Shown here piece after piece: positions 5,859-13,818 of a DNA stretch of 43,335 nucleotides; the stretch's first letter is position 1; each line of letters opens with the position of its first letter. The translations under genes were made by a program, and so were the position numbers. Below the pieces are notes generated by a model that saw only the letters and a list, made by a program, of their open reading frames with translations, ran no database searches and was not told the DNA's origin. Origin of the DNA: Oscillospiraceae bacterium (GTDB lineage Bacteria > Bacillota > Clostridia > Oscillospirales > Ruminococcaceae); contig JALEQE010000009.1 of NCBI GenBank assembly GCA_022766825.1, forward strand, positions 1-43,335. The letters are read 5' to 3'.

Positions 5859-8258
5859 ATGGAAATTAAAATTGCGCTTGCGGGAAATCCGAACGCAGGC
5901 AAAACAACACTTTTCAACGCTTTAACGGGTTCAAATCAGTTTGTGGGAAACTGGCCCGGAGTTACCGTTGAAAAGAAAGAGGGCAAATTAAAAGGTCACA
6001 AGGACGTAATCATCACCGACCTGCCGGGTATTTATTCGCTCTCCCCCTACACGCTGGAGGAAGTAGTTGCCCGGAATTACCTTATCGGCGAACGCCCGGA
6101 CGCTATATTGAATATCATTGACGGCACCAACCTTGAACGCAACCTGTATCTCACCACACAGCTTGCCGAACTTGGTATTCCGATTGTCTGCGCCGTCAAT
6201 ATGATAGACGTAGTTCGCAAGAACGGCGATAAAATCAATATCGAACAGCTTTCAAAAGAACTCGGCTGTAAAGTGGTTGAGATTTCCGCACTGAAAGGCA
6301 CAGGCATTACGGACGCCGCTAATGCCGCCGTTGAAGCGGCAAAATTCGGGCTGAGAATGATACCTCGCCACAAATTCTGCGACTGCGTTGAGCACGCAAT
6401 TGCTCACATTGAGGAGGATGTTCTCAGAGATATTCCGCAGGACCAAAAGCGTTGGTACGCGATTAAGCTGTTTGAACGTGACGAAAAGGTACAGGAAACG
6501 CTCAAACTATCTGAGGAAATCAAAAACAATGTAGAGCAGAACATTTCAGCAGTCGAAAAAGAACTTGACGACGACAGCGAAAGCATAATCACGAACGAGC
6601 GTTACAATTACATAGGGTCAATTATCAAGGACTGCCTTAAAAAGAAGAAAAAGGGGCTTACAATTTCGGATAAAATCGACAAAATAGTCACGAACCGTAT
6701 TCTCGCTTTGCCGATTTTCGCGGTTATTATGTTCGCCGTGTATTTTGTATCGGTAACGACAGTCGGAACGTGGGTTACGGACTGGACGAACGACGGACTT
6801 TTCGGCGACGGTTTTCATCTGTTCGGGATAGGGACGTCGGCGTACAATGACGCGACGGACGCATTCGCCGAAGAGAACATATTCACCGATGAAGTTGCCG
6901 AAATGGCGCAAGCGGCGACGGACGCGGGCGTTGTCGGCGGCGAGGAGATACTTGCGGCGGTAAGCGACAAGGATTTTGGTGCGTTTGACGAGGCTCTCGG
7001 CTCTTACGGCGACAGCCTTGCGGAAGCCGGCTTTGACGTTGCCGCTTTAGTTGAAGAACCCATGGAGGAGCTTCCCGCACCCGAAGATTACGGCGTGTGG
7101 GTACCCGGTGTGCCTGTGCTTATCACGAACGGACTTAACGCGATAGGCTGCGCCGATTGGCTGGAAAGCCTTATCGTTGACGGTATAGTAGCGGGTGTGG
7201 GAGCGGTTCTCGGATTTGTTCCGCAAATGCTGGTGCTGTTTATCTTCCTCGCGTTCCTCGAAAGTTGCGGATATATGGCAAGAATTGCGTTCGCTATGGA
7301 CAGAATTTTCCGCAAGTTCGGTCTTTCGGGAAAGTCGTTCATTCCTATGCTTATCGGAACGGGCTGCGGCGTTCCGGGAATTATGGCGAGCCGTACAATC
7401 GAAAACGAGCGTGACCGCCGTATGACGATAATGACGACAACGTTTATTCCGTGCGGCGCGAAAATGCCGATAATCGCACTTATCGCGGGCGCACTGTTCA
7501 AAAACGCGTGGTGGGTAGCTCCCAGTGCTTATTTTATCGGCGTTGCGGCGATAATCGTTTCGGGAATTATCTTGAAGAAAACCAAAATGTTTGCAGGCGA
7601 CCCCGCGCCGTTTGTAATGGAACTTCCCGCGTATCATCTTCCCACTCCGAGCAACATTCTCCGTTCAATGTGGGAGCGCGGTTCTTCGTTCATCAAGAAA
7701 GCGGGTACGATTATTCTGCTGTCCTCTGTAATCATTTGGGCGGGTTCGGTGTTCGGAACACTTCCCGACGGCGGATTTGGTTTCAGCACTGAACTTGAAC
7801 TTTCGAACAGCGTTCTCGGAATTGTCGGCGGTGCTATTTGCTGGATATTCGCACCTCTCGGTTTCGGCGAACCGACCGCCGCCGTCGCGACTATTATGGG
7901 ACTTGTCGCGAAAGAAGAAGTTGTCGGCGTGTTCGGTGTTCTGGACTTTATGGGAATGTCCGCGCTTGCTGGTTACTCATTCCTTGTGTTCAACCTGCTG
8001 TGCGCGCCGTGTTTCGCGGCTATCGGAGCAATTAAGCGCGAAATGAACAGCGCAAAGTGGACGGCTTTTGCGATAGGTTATCAATGCTTGTTTGCGTATG
8101 CGGTGTCGCTGATGATATATCAGTTCGGACTGCTTTTCACGGGGGCTGTCAACGTTGTGGGACTTATCTTCGCTGTGCTTGTACTTGCGTTTATGATTTA
8201 TATGCTTGTAAGACCGTATAAGGAAAGCACAAAGCTCACAGAAAAGGTCAAAGTGTAA
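5859..8258 (+). CDS. feoB: Ferrous iron transport protein B
   Basis: A 799-aa polytopic transporter of the cytoplasmic membrane that takes up Fe(II). The N-terminal G domain shows the P-loop GNPNAGKTT (8-16), the G3 motif DLPG (53-56) and the G4 motif NMID (about 112-115). A helical GDI domain and a long acidic insertion rich in Ala, Asp and Glu follow (about 310-420), in the usual place of the first periplasmic loop. The membrane core has the conserved ESCGYMARIAFAMD, GTGCGVPGI, IPCGAKMPI and APCFAAIGAIKRE segments, including the Cys residues that are highly conserved in FeoB. The length is normal. The start ATG has an AAAGG site. It follows two feoA genes and precedes the Cys-rich FeoB-associated peptide, so the operon is complete. 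Confidence 0.97.
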   Translation: MEIKIALAGNPNAGKTTLFNALTGSNQFVGNWPGVTVEKKEGKLKGHKDVIITDLPGIYSLSPYTLEEVVARNYLIGERPDAILNIIDGTNLERNLYLTTQLAELGIPIVCAVNMIDVVRKNGDKINIEQLSKELGCKVVEISALKGTGITDAANAAVEAAKFGLRMIPRHKFCDCVEHAIAHIEEDVLRDIPQDQKRWYAIKLFERDEKVQETLKLSEEIKNNVEQNISAVEKELDDDSESIITNERYNYIGSIIKDCLKKKKKGLTISDKIDKIVTNRILALPIFAVIMFAVYFVSVTTVGTWVTDWTNDGLFGDGFHLFGIGTSAYNDATDAFAEENIFTDEVAEMAQAATDAGVVGGEEILAAVSDKDFGAFDEALGSYGDSLAEAGFDVAALVEEPMEELPAPEDYGVWVPGVPVLITNGLNAIGCADWLESLIVDGIVAGVGAVLGFVPQMLVLFIFLAFLESCGYMARIAFAMDRIFRKFGLSGKSFIPMLIGTGCGVPGIMASRTIENERDRRMTIMTTTFIPCGAKMPIIALIAGALFKNAWWVAPSAYFIGVAAIIVSGIILKKTKMFAGDPAPFVMELPAYHLPTPSNILRSMWERGSSFIKKAGTIILLSSVIIWAGSVFGTLPDGGFGFSTELELSNSVLGIVGGAICWIFAPLGFGEPTAAVATIMGLVAKEEVVGVFGVLDFMGMSALAGYSFLVFNLLCAPCFAAIGAIKREMNSAKWTAFAIGYQCLFAYAVSLMIYQFGLLFTGAVNVVGLIFAVLVLAFMIYMLVRPYKESTKLTEKVKV

Positions 8259-8276
8259 TAGAAAGGCGGAATGATT

Positions 8277-8456
8277 ATGTCAACGATTATTATTGCAGTA
8301 ATTTTAGGAGTTGTATTGTTCCTTGCGGGAAGAAAGCTGTGGAAAGACAAAAAGTCGGGGAAATCTCTCTGCGGCGGCAAATGCGCCAACTGCGCCGGCT
8401 GCGCTAACTGCTGTTCTCGTCATAAAGCGGAAAGCAAGGTTGAAAAGAATGGGTGA
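8277..8456 (+). CDS. FeoB-associated Cys-rich membrane peptide
   Basis: A 59-aa protein with one N-terminal membrane span (STIIIAVILGVVLFLAG), a basic turn and a Cys-rich tail with CGGKCANCAGCANCC, giving six cysteines in 17 residues. This is the FeoB-associated Cys-rich membrane protein family that commonly ends feo operons in Firmicutes; a role in metal handling near FeoB is assumed, not shown. I chose ATG 8277 rather than 8271, because AGGCGG is only one base from the upstream ATG but 7 bases from this one. The last 8 bases overlap the start of the DtxR remnant. Confidence 0.85.
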   Translation: MSTIIIAVILGVVLFLAGRKLWKDKKSGKSLCGGKCANCAGCANCCSRHKAESKVEKNG

Positions 8457-8562
8457 ACTTACCTACTCACAGAAAAAGTATCTTTTCGCGATTTATTTGC
8501 TCGGTCAAAATGGGGGAGAAGTAAAGTCCTCCAACGTTGCGAAAATCGTTGGTGAATTATAG
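8449..8562 (+). pseudogene. Truncated DtxR-family metalloregulator (N-terminal remnant)
   Basis: A 37-codon open frame, MGELTYSQKKYLFAIYLLGQ followed by NGGEVKSSNVAKIVGEL and a TAG stop. This matches the first helices of a DtxR/MntR winged-helix domain (Y-L..IY.L......V....A). It stops before the recognition helix, so it cannot bind DNA as a normal regulator. A functional protein would have about 120-220 residues. The start overlaps the end of the upstream Cys-rich peptide gene by 8 bases, the layout of a live operon member. Reading the other forward frames after 8562 gives no continuation of the family, so a deletion or replacement is more likely than a simple frameshift. The terminase block begins just downstream. 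Confidence 0.65.
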
Positions 8563-8669
8563 CTTATCTGAGATAAAATGCCTTTATGAAGAATGGTTTG
8601 AATAATAGAAATCGGTAAAGCAGAAAAAATATTTGACTGTCGCTGACAGTGCGGTTTGCCAAAAAACGA

Positions 8670-8704
8670 GAAAGGTTGTGTAGCACCTTTCTACACAACC
8701 TTTC
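8670..8704 (-). terminator. Strong terminator of the terminase pair
   Basis: A perfect 14-bp stem (8670-8683 with 8691-8704) with a 7-base loop. On the minus strand it is followed by CGTTTTTT, so it ends the terminase transcript. A smaller perfect inverted repeat ACTGTC-GCT-GACAGT lies beside it at 8636-8650. Confidence 0.8.
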
Positions 8705-8748
8705 GGCACTTGCGATAAAACTTTTTATCGACTGAATATATTATTGTT

Positions 8749-9984
8749 TCAGAAACCGAACAGTTGCCGTTCATAACGCTCAAACGAATATTCAAGCGCG
8801 TCAAGGCTGTCGATGTTGGAAGTGCCGTTGTCAAGGCGAACGTCCTTATGAAGATGGCGTTCGTCCCAAACCGCGCCGCGTATTGCCTCAATGACGTGTG
8901 GACATTCGTTGCAGACGAAAAAGCGTTTTCCCGCGATTAAGCGGTTGAGCATATTTATTCGTGTGTTGACAGGCTTTTTCAGCGCGTTTTTAACGTTGAC
9001 GCCGTATTTCCCGACCGCTTGACGAAAACTCTTTATCAGCAATTGTTCCGCGCTGTCGCAGTAAGCGTTGATAAGTACGGGAAAGCGTTTCTTTTCTCGT
9101 TCGATAAACTCTGCGAAGTTGTCGATAAGACTTTCCGCGGAGCGGTTGCGCTTGTCGTAATACTCCGACAGAACATACACGTTTTTAAATCCCGTATCAA
9201 AAGCGGTCAGCACAAACGCGGAAGCACTCCCGTTTCCACCGTAATCCACGCCGACAGCGGCGGTTATCGGCTTGTTTCCGGAGAATTTTTGAGCCAACTC
9301 TTTTGATGTAAAAATGTTATCGGCGGAGAAGTTTTCGTAAATACGTCCCTCCGCCGCTACCCATTTACCGAGTATGAAACGGTCATAGAAAACACCGCAA
9401 AACTCGTTTTTCAGCGACTGAACATATTGTTTCGGAAGAAAAATGTTATCTTCCAGCGTGAATTTAATCGACAGCAAATCAACGTTCGGATTGTCGAGAT
9501 AATCCCGCTTAACCCAGTGGTTGGGACAGTCGGGATTGGTTGTGGCGAACAGTTTCGCGCCGTTTTCCGATAAACGCGACAGCAGCATAACAAAAAAATC
9601 CTCGCTGAAAAGCGTGAGTTCGTCGCAGTATGCGCCCATAAGCGTCATACCTCGGATTTTGCTTTCCGCTTCGGCGTTTGCCGCGCCTTCGAGGTAAATT
9701 TTCCGTCCGAACAGCTCTCCCTCTTTTTTGATGATATTGTACGAAAAATTGTTGCCAAGAAGCGTTTTAAGCGGTTCGAGAACGTTTCGTTTTAGCGTGG
9801 TGAGTGTTTTTCCGCTCATCAGATACGCACGGTTTTTCGGCGACCCTGCCACCCAGAACGCCCACATTATCATTGAGATGTACGTTTTTCCGCTTCGGAC
9901 GCTGCCCTCAAAAATGTTCAGACGGCGGAGATTTCCGTTTTTCAGCAATTGCATTGCCTGTTCCTGTTTCGGAGAGAATGTCAC
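8749..9984 (-). CDS. PBSX-type phage terminase large subunit, apparently intact
   Basis: A 411-aa DNA-packaging motor protein of the Terminase_3/PBSX type. The N-terminal ATPase has Walker A GSVRSGKT (residues 27-34) and Walker B-like LMGAYCDEL (about 112-120) followed by the coupling motif FATTNPDCP. The C-terminal RNase H-like nuclease has its acidic residues at VGVDYGGNG, NAYCDSAEQ and SNIDSLDALEY. Length and motifs are those of a complete protein, so no decay is visible. The start is GTG at 9984, overlapping the TAG of the upstream 86-aa gene by one base (TAGTG). No portal, capsid, tail, integrase or lysis gene is present nearby, which is unusual for a terminase. A dedicated terminator follows. 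Confidence 0.93.
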   Translation of the reverse strand: MTFSPKQEQAMQLLKNGNLRRLNIFEGSVRSGKTYISMIMWAFWVAGSPKNRAYLMSGKTLTTLKRNVLEPLKTLLGNNFSYNIIKKEGELFGRKIYLEGAANAEAESKIRGMTLMGAYCDELTLFSEDFFVMLLSRLSENGAKLFATTNPDCPNHWVKRDYLDNPNVDLLSIKFTLEDNIFLPKQYVQSLKNEFCGVFYDRFILGKWVAAEGRIYENFSADNIFTSKELAQKFSGNKPITAAVGVDYGGNGSASAFVLTAFDTGFKNVYVLSEYYDKRNRSAESLIDNFAEFIEREKKRFPVLINAYCDSAEQLLIKSFRQAVGKYGVNVKNALKKPVNTRINMLNRLIAGKRFFVCNECPHVIEAIRGAVWDERHLHKDVRLDNGTSNIDSLDALEYSFERYERQLFGF

Positions 9985-10244
9985 TATTCATCACCCTTTC
10001 CAAGTTCCTTGTATGCGCCGATAAGTTCGGCAAGCTTGTCCGCAGGATTTGCGGAAGAGTTTTCGAGCAGCATTTCGATAACCAGTTTCCACACTTTCGT
10101 GAGCTTTTCAAGGTCTTTCTTCGCCAATTCCGCGACAATTTGCTCATCGCACAGAATATCCGCGAATTTTTCCCCGAACGAGATAAACTTCTGCGTATTT
10201 TTCGCGAAATACTCGTCGGGCGTAATTTTCTTTCTTGCAGCCAT
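9984..10244 (-). CDS. Small helical protein, candidate terminase small subunit
   Basis: An 86-aa, almost entirely helical, charged protein. It is coupled to the terminase large subunit by a one-base stop/start overlap, the usual place for a terminase small subunit, which recognises phage DNA. I see no clear helix-turn-helix and it is shorter than typical PBSX small subunits (about 140-270 aa), so only the C-terminal oligomerisation part may be present, or it may be a different partner. The ribosome binding site is GGAGG, 7 bases before the ATG. The 10245-10488 region upstream is AT-rich and holds no gene that I can support. Confidence 0.6.
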   Translation of the reverse strand: MAARKKITPDEYFAKNTQKFISFGEKFADILCDEQIVAELAKKDLEKLTKVWKLVIEMLLENSSANPADKLAELIGAYKELGKGDE

Positions 10245-10509
10245 ATCAATACCTCCATTGGATTTTTTGAAACTTCTTTCAAAGGAGTTTAACGAAATAT
10301 TAACTGAAAATGACTGAAAAAATCCAAATCAGACATTTTGTGCGCTTTTTCAACAAAATATTCCAACTATATATAGTACTTTTCGTCATAATTAAAAATT
10401 AAGTTAAGTGTAAAGTTTACAAAAAGTTAAAATTGAAATGTTAAAATAATATTAGTAGTAGAGAATGGTAAGTTATATTTTTTGAATAATGAAATGTGTG
10501 GTGACTGAA

Positions 10510-11376
10510 ATGAAAACAGGACTTATACTTGAAGGCGGCGCGGTTCGCGGAATATTTACCGCAGGCGTACTTGACAGACTTTTGGAAGACGATGTTTATT
10601 TCCCGTATGTTATTGGCGTTTCCGCAGGTGGCGGCAACGCGATGAGTTATGTTTCTCATCAGAAGGGAAGAACCTGTCAGATGATTAACGTTCCGAGAAA
10701 CGAATCGTATTACGGATTTAAACAGTTCCTCGGTTCTGGTAAGATTATAAATCTAGACAAAATGGCGTTTGAGTATCCGTATAAGCAGTTTCCGTTCGAT
10801 TTTGATACATATTTCAACAGCGGCGTTGATACGGAATATGTCTGCACTTGTATGGAAACGGGCAAGGCGGAATATCTTTCGGAAACAGAGGATTGTCAGC
10901 GTTTGTTGACGATAACAAAAGCAACCTGTTCCGTTCCTATGCTGTGCAGTCCTGTTGTTCTTGACGGAAAGCATTATCTTGACGGTTCAATCGCGGATTC
11001 TATTCCGATTGAACACGCTCTGGAAATGGGCTGTGATAAGCTGGTTATCATTCTCACAAAACCGGGTAAGGCTGTTCCGCCTACGGATTATAAAAAGTTC
11101 CGTATGGTAATACATAGAATGTATAAGCAGTATCCCGAATTTGAAGAGGCTTGTATGACGCGCGTTGCCCGCTATGAAAAGACGATCGCGCTTATGGAAC
11201 AGCTTGAAAGCGAAGGCAGAATTATTACATATCGCCCGACTTTGCCGCCTATCTCAAAGTTTGAGAAAGACAACGAAAAGATTATGGCGTCTTATCGTGA
11301 CGGCTACACGCAGGCGGATCAGAGAATTGACGAGCTTATGGACTTTATGGGAACAGTTCGCGCAGAGGTCGTATAA
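10510..11376 (+). CDS. Patatin-like phospholipase (YjjU/RssA type)
   Basis: A 288-aa cytosolic hydrolase of the patatin family, which cleaves acyl esters with a Ser-Asp dyad. Visible are the oxyanion motif EGGAVRG near the N-terminus, the nucleophile elbow GVSAGGG, and the catalytic Asp in LDGSIADS. The C-terminal third (FEEACMTRVARYEKTIALME) matches the YjjU-like subgroup of about 280-300 residues. I prefer the ATG at 10510, since family members begin with MKTGLILEGG; an upstream in-frame ATG at 10489 would add seven residues. Neither has a strong ribosome binding site. A 53-aa membrane peptide follows after 27 bases. The natural substrate cannot be told from sequence. Confidence 0.88.
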   Translation: MKTGLILEGGAVRGIFTAGVLDRLLEDDVYFPYVIGVSAGGGNAMSYVSHQKGRTCQMINVPRNESYYGFKQFLGSGKIINLDKMAFEYPYKQFPFDFDTYFNSGVDTEYVCTCMETGKAEYLSETEDCQRLLTITKATCSVPMLCSPVVLDGKHYLDGSIADSIPIEHALEMGCDKLVIILTKPGKAVPPTDYKKFRMVIHRMYKQYPEFEEACMTRVARYEKTIALMEQLESEGRIITYRPTLPPISKFEKDNEKIMASYRDGYTQADQRIDELMDFMGTVRAEVV

Positions 11377-11403
11377 AAACGACAAATTCCGGAGTGTGAT
11401 TTT

Positions 11404-11565
11404 ATGCCCGATATTGTAATGACAATAATAGATATAGCCATAATTGTTCTGGCTGTTGTCGGAGCGGTTTTAGGATTTATTCTGAACGCTTTGACTAATA
11501 AAAAAGGTGATCCGGATTCCGAAAATCAAAAGGAAATATTAAATCACGATTCAGATAATAAATAA
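11404..11565 (+). CDS. 53-aa single-pass membrane peptide
   Basis: A short gene with a good GGAGTG site 8 bases before the ATG. The product has one hydrophobic stretch at residues 3-30 (rich in Ile, Val and Leu, with GAVLGF near its end) and a polar, charged tail (KKGDPDSENQKE) that should lie in the cytoplasm. It sits 27 bases after the patatin-like gene and before a shared terminator, so the two are co-transcribed. I know no family for it. A link with membrane lipid turnover is suggested only by its neighbour. Confidence 0.6.
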   Translation: MPDIVMTIIDIAIIVLAVVGAVLGFILNALTNKKGDPDSENQKEILNHDSDNK

Positions 11566-11566
11566 A

Positions 11567-11599
11567 AAAATGCTCTTGTCATTGCGGCAAGAGCATTTT
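11567..11599. terminator. Bidirectional terminator between convergent genes
   Basis: A 12-bp stem (AAAATGCTCTTG with CAAGAGCATTTT) encloses a 9-base loop. T-rich tails follow on both strands, so it serves the membrane peptide operon on the plus strand and the kinase operon on the minus strand. Confidence 0.85.
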
Positions 11600-11602
11600 G
11601 TT

Positions 11603-12508
11603 TTACCCGATAAATTCGCGTATAAGCACGTCTTCTGGAACGTATTTTTTATCAACGGGGGACAAGATTTTCAAGAACTTTTCAATATCGGCATAATCGG
11701 AATAACTCATATATTCCTGCGAGGTTTTTTCAAGCTCGGGCAGAAGAATATCACGGTAAACCAACGCCTCGTATTCGATAAATGTGTCTATATCGAAATT
11801 CGCGCGGTGCTTATACGGCATTATATAAAGATTTTCGCCGCGTTCAACGGATTTGAAAAACTCAAACGTTTCCGAAAGCTCTCTCCCGCGGAACAGCTTG
11901 TCACGTATAAGTCGGCGCATAAGTCGGATTTTGGACGGGTGGAGAAGCTCATTGCCGTTTTGTATACGCGTTCTTACGCTGACGTAAATTCTTTGAGTGT
12001 AACTGTCGCTGTCGCCCGTAACGGCCGGATTAAGCGAGTGAATACCTTCGAGAATAACAAGTTCGCCTTTTTCGCGTTTCAGTTTTGTTCCCTGAACACG
12101 GTCTTGATTTTCAAAATCAAACTGAGGAACATCAATTTCCTCGCCGCGCTGTAATTTTTTCAGATGCTCGTGAAACAAGTCTATATCAAGACGTTCGGGG
12201 CTTTCGTAATCGATGTCCGCACCGTGAAGTTCAATGTCCTTTTTTACCGGAAGAAAATAGTTATCCATTGAAATAACGTGCGCATTGCAGCCTTTTTGTT
12301 TCAAGGCTGCGGCAATACGATTTGCGGACGTGGTTTTTCCCGAACCCGACGGTCCTGAAATAAGAACAATCGGCTTTTCGGAACGCTGTTCAAAAATTTT
12401 CTCCGCCGCGTTCGCCAACTGTTCGCAATAGAGCTTTTCTCCCTCGACAATAAACTTTTCGGGAGTTTTTGCCGCGTTGTTAAGATAATTGACAGAAATA
12501 CAATTCAT
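11603..12508 (-). CDS. Uridine kinase-like P-loop nucleoside kinase
   Basis: A 301-aa enzyme with the phosphoribulokinase/uridine kinase fold. It shows the P-loop GPSGSGKTT, the switch region ISMDNYF, YESPERLDID, and the LVILEGIHSLNP strand that carries the acidic Walker B-like residue. An N-terminal extension of about 45 residues and a helical C-terminus make it longer than classic Udk (about 210 aa), matching the long nucleoside-kinase-like group of Firmicutes. I chose ATG 12508 because AGGAG lies 7 bases upstream; the GTG at 12523 would place that site inside the coding region. It is the last gene of the run after the asparaginase, 15 bases from its stop. It probably phosphorylates uridine/cytidine or a related nucleoside in salvage. 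Confidence 0.85.
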   Translation of the reverse strand: MNCISVNYLNNAAKTPEKFIVEGEKLYCEQLANAAEKIFEQRSEKPIVLISGPSGSGKTTSANRIAAALKQKGCNAHVISMDNYFLPVKKDIELHGADIDYESPERLDIDLFHEHLKKLQRGEEIDVPQFDFENQDRVQGTKLKREKGELVILEGIHSLNPAVTGDSDSYTQRIYVSVRTRIQNGNELLHPSKIRLMRRLIRDKLFRGRELSETFEFFKSVERGENLYIMPYKHRANFDIDTFIEYEALVYRDILLPELEKTSQEYMSYSDYADIEKFLKILSPVDKKYVPEDVLIREFIG

Positions 12509-12523
12509 ATAGAGGCTCCTCAC

Positions 12524-13429
12524 TTAATCAATAAAAAAGAGTTTTCTGAAAGTGTCGTAGTTGTCGGAATACGCCAAAGCCCAGCGCGCTTTCGCAACTG
12601 CATATTCAATCGTCAGCTTACCCGTTTCTATAAGCGGGAAGTTTTCCGATGCGTTCTTTCCGACTTCATATTCGCCGATATTTGTTCCGCCTTTTGCACA
12701 CTGTGTTGCAATAATAACATAAATCCCGCTGTCGGCAAGTGATTTTACGCTGTCAGCAAGATAATCAGGCACACCGCCCGCACCGTAGCTTTCAAGTATG
12801 ACGGCGCGCGTTCCGTTCGGAACAACAAGCGTCTGACCGGGAATAAGTTTTGCCACAAAAACGTTGTCGGACAGGCACTCATAAAACTTTGTTTCGCCGC
12901 TGTATTTCTTTTCGGAAAAAGGAAAGCTGTTCAAGCTGTCGAAAGCGTCTGCTTCGGTCGAATTTTGCTTTGAAACGCTCCGGCCGTCGAACAGTTTCCC
13001 ACCGAACGCAAGTTTAACGCCGAAAACGTGTTCATCTGCAGCATAGGCAACCGCGTCGGCAAGGTTTTTCGGCGCGTCCGAGTTTTCGGCGTTCATCGGT
13101 TTCATACTCCCCGTGAATACTATCGGTTTTCGGGAATTTTGTATAAGGCACGCCAAAGACGCGGCGGCATACGCCATTGTGTCCGTACCGTGCGTTATCA
13201 CAAAACCGTCGAATTTATCGAAACGCGTACGAATAACCCGCGCCAACTGTTCCCAGTGCCGCGGGGTCATATTTGTACTGTCAATATTGCAAAGCTGATC
13301 GGTACATATCTGAACAGGGGCTTTGATGTCTTTTACAAGTTCCTGTACCGAAAGAGCGGGTGATAACCCATTTCCGCTGTTTTTGCAGGAAATTGTTCCG
13401 CCCGTACCAATAACAAGTACTTTCCTCAT
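12524..13429 (-). CDS. ansA: L-asparaginase
   Basis: A 301-aa enzyme that hydrolyses asparagine to aspartate and ammonia. Both catalytic threonine motifs are present: VIGTGGTISC near the N-terminus and VITHGTDTMAYAA at about residue 78. DSTNMTPRHW and VFTGSMKP are further family signatures, and the Lys of the second triad lies in the latter. No signal peptide is present, so it is cytosolic. Its start codon directly follows the stop of spoVS, and the kinase gene follows at 15 bases, so this is a tight operon. The length is slightly below the usual 320-340 aa. Confidence 0.92.
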   Translation of the reverse strand: MRKVLVIGTGGTISCKNSGNGLSPALSVQELVKDIKAPVQICTDQLCNIDSTNMTPRHWEQLARVIRTRFDKFDGFVITHGTDTMAYAAASLACLIQNSRKPIVFTGSMKPMNAENSDAPKNLADAVAYAADEHVFGVKLAFGGKLFDGRSVSKQNSTEADAFDSLNSFPFSEKKYSGETKFYECLSDNVFVAKLIPGQTLVVPNGTRAVILESYGAGGVPDYLADSVKSLADSGIYVIIATQCAKGGTNIGEYEVGKNASENFPLIETGKLTIEYAVAKARWALAYSDNYDTFRKLFFID

Positions 13430-13690
13430 TTATCTCGGTTCAACGATAAATTTCATTGCGGTGCGCTCTTCGCCGTCAATATCAACCGTCGTGAACGCAG
13501 GAATACAAATAAGGTCAACGCCTGTGAGAGCCATATAGCTTCTTGCGATTGCGATTGACTTTACCGCCTGATTTGCCGCGCCTGCGCCGACTGCCTGAAC
13601 TTCAACCTCACCGTTTTCGCGAATTACCGCTGCAATTGCTCCCGCAACCGACTTGGGGACAGAGTGTGCCGATACTTTTACAACTTCCAT
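13430..13690 (-). CDS. spoVS: Stage V sporulation protein S
   Basis: An 86-aa small Alba-fold protein, very highly conserved in sporeformers and some non-sporeformers. The sequence MEVVKVSAHSVPKSVAGAIA, then AVGAGAANQAVKSIAIAR and DLICIPAFTTVDIDGEERTA is unmistakable. It is needed for progress past stage V of spore formation in Bacillus subtilis, and the protein probably binds nucleic acid. It lies downstream of ymdB, as in many Firmicutes, with a 128-base gap (13691-13818) that may hold its own promoter; I could not identify a clear sigma-H site there. Confidence 0.96.
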   Translation of the reverse strand: MEVVKVSAHSVPKSVAGAIAAVIRENGEVEVQAVGAGAANQAVKSIAIARSYMALTGVDLICIPAFTTVDIDGEERTAMKFIVEPR

Positions 13691-13818
13691 TTTTGATTAC
13701 CTTTTTAAACCTTTCTGTTTTGTCTGTAAAATATTAAAGCTGAGATGTGTTCAGCGATTTTGTGAACGCACCATCGCCTAATAAACATAAATGCTTTGTA
13801 TTTTGCCGAATTATAAAG

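Noticed and set aside
7047-7637. A 196-codon open frame antisense to feoB
   Set aside because: It lies entirely inside the well-supported feoB, is rich in Arg, His and Cys without domain pattern, and has no ribosome binding site.
8563-8640. A frameshifted continuation of the DtxR remnant
   Set aside because: The other two forward frames give no winged-helix or dimerisation motif, so a simple frameshift does not explain the truncation.
10300-10402. A 30-codon plus-strand frame (MTEKIQIRHF...) upstream of the patatin-like gene
   Set aside because: There is no ribosome binding site, and the region is AT-rich without other coding signs.
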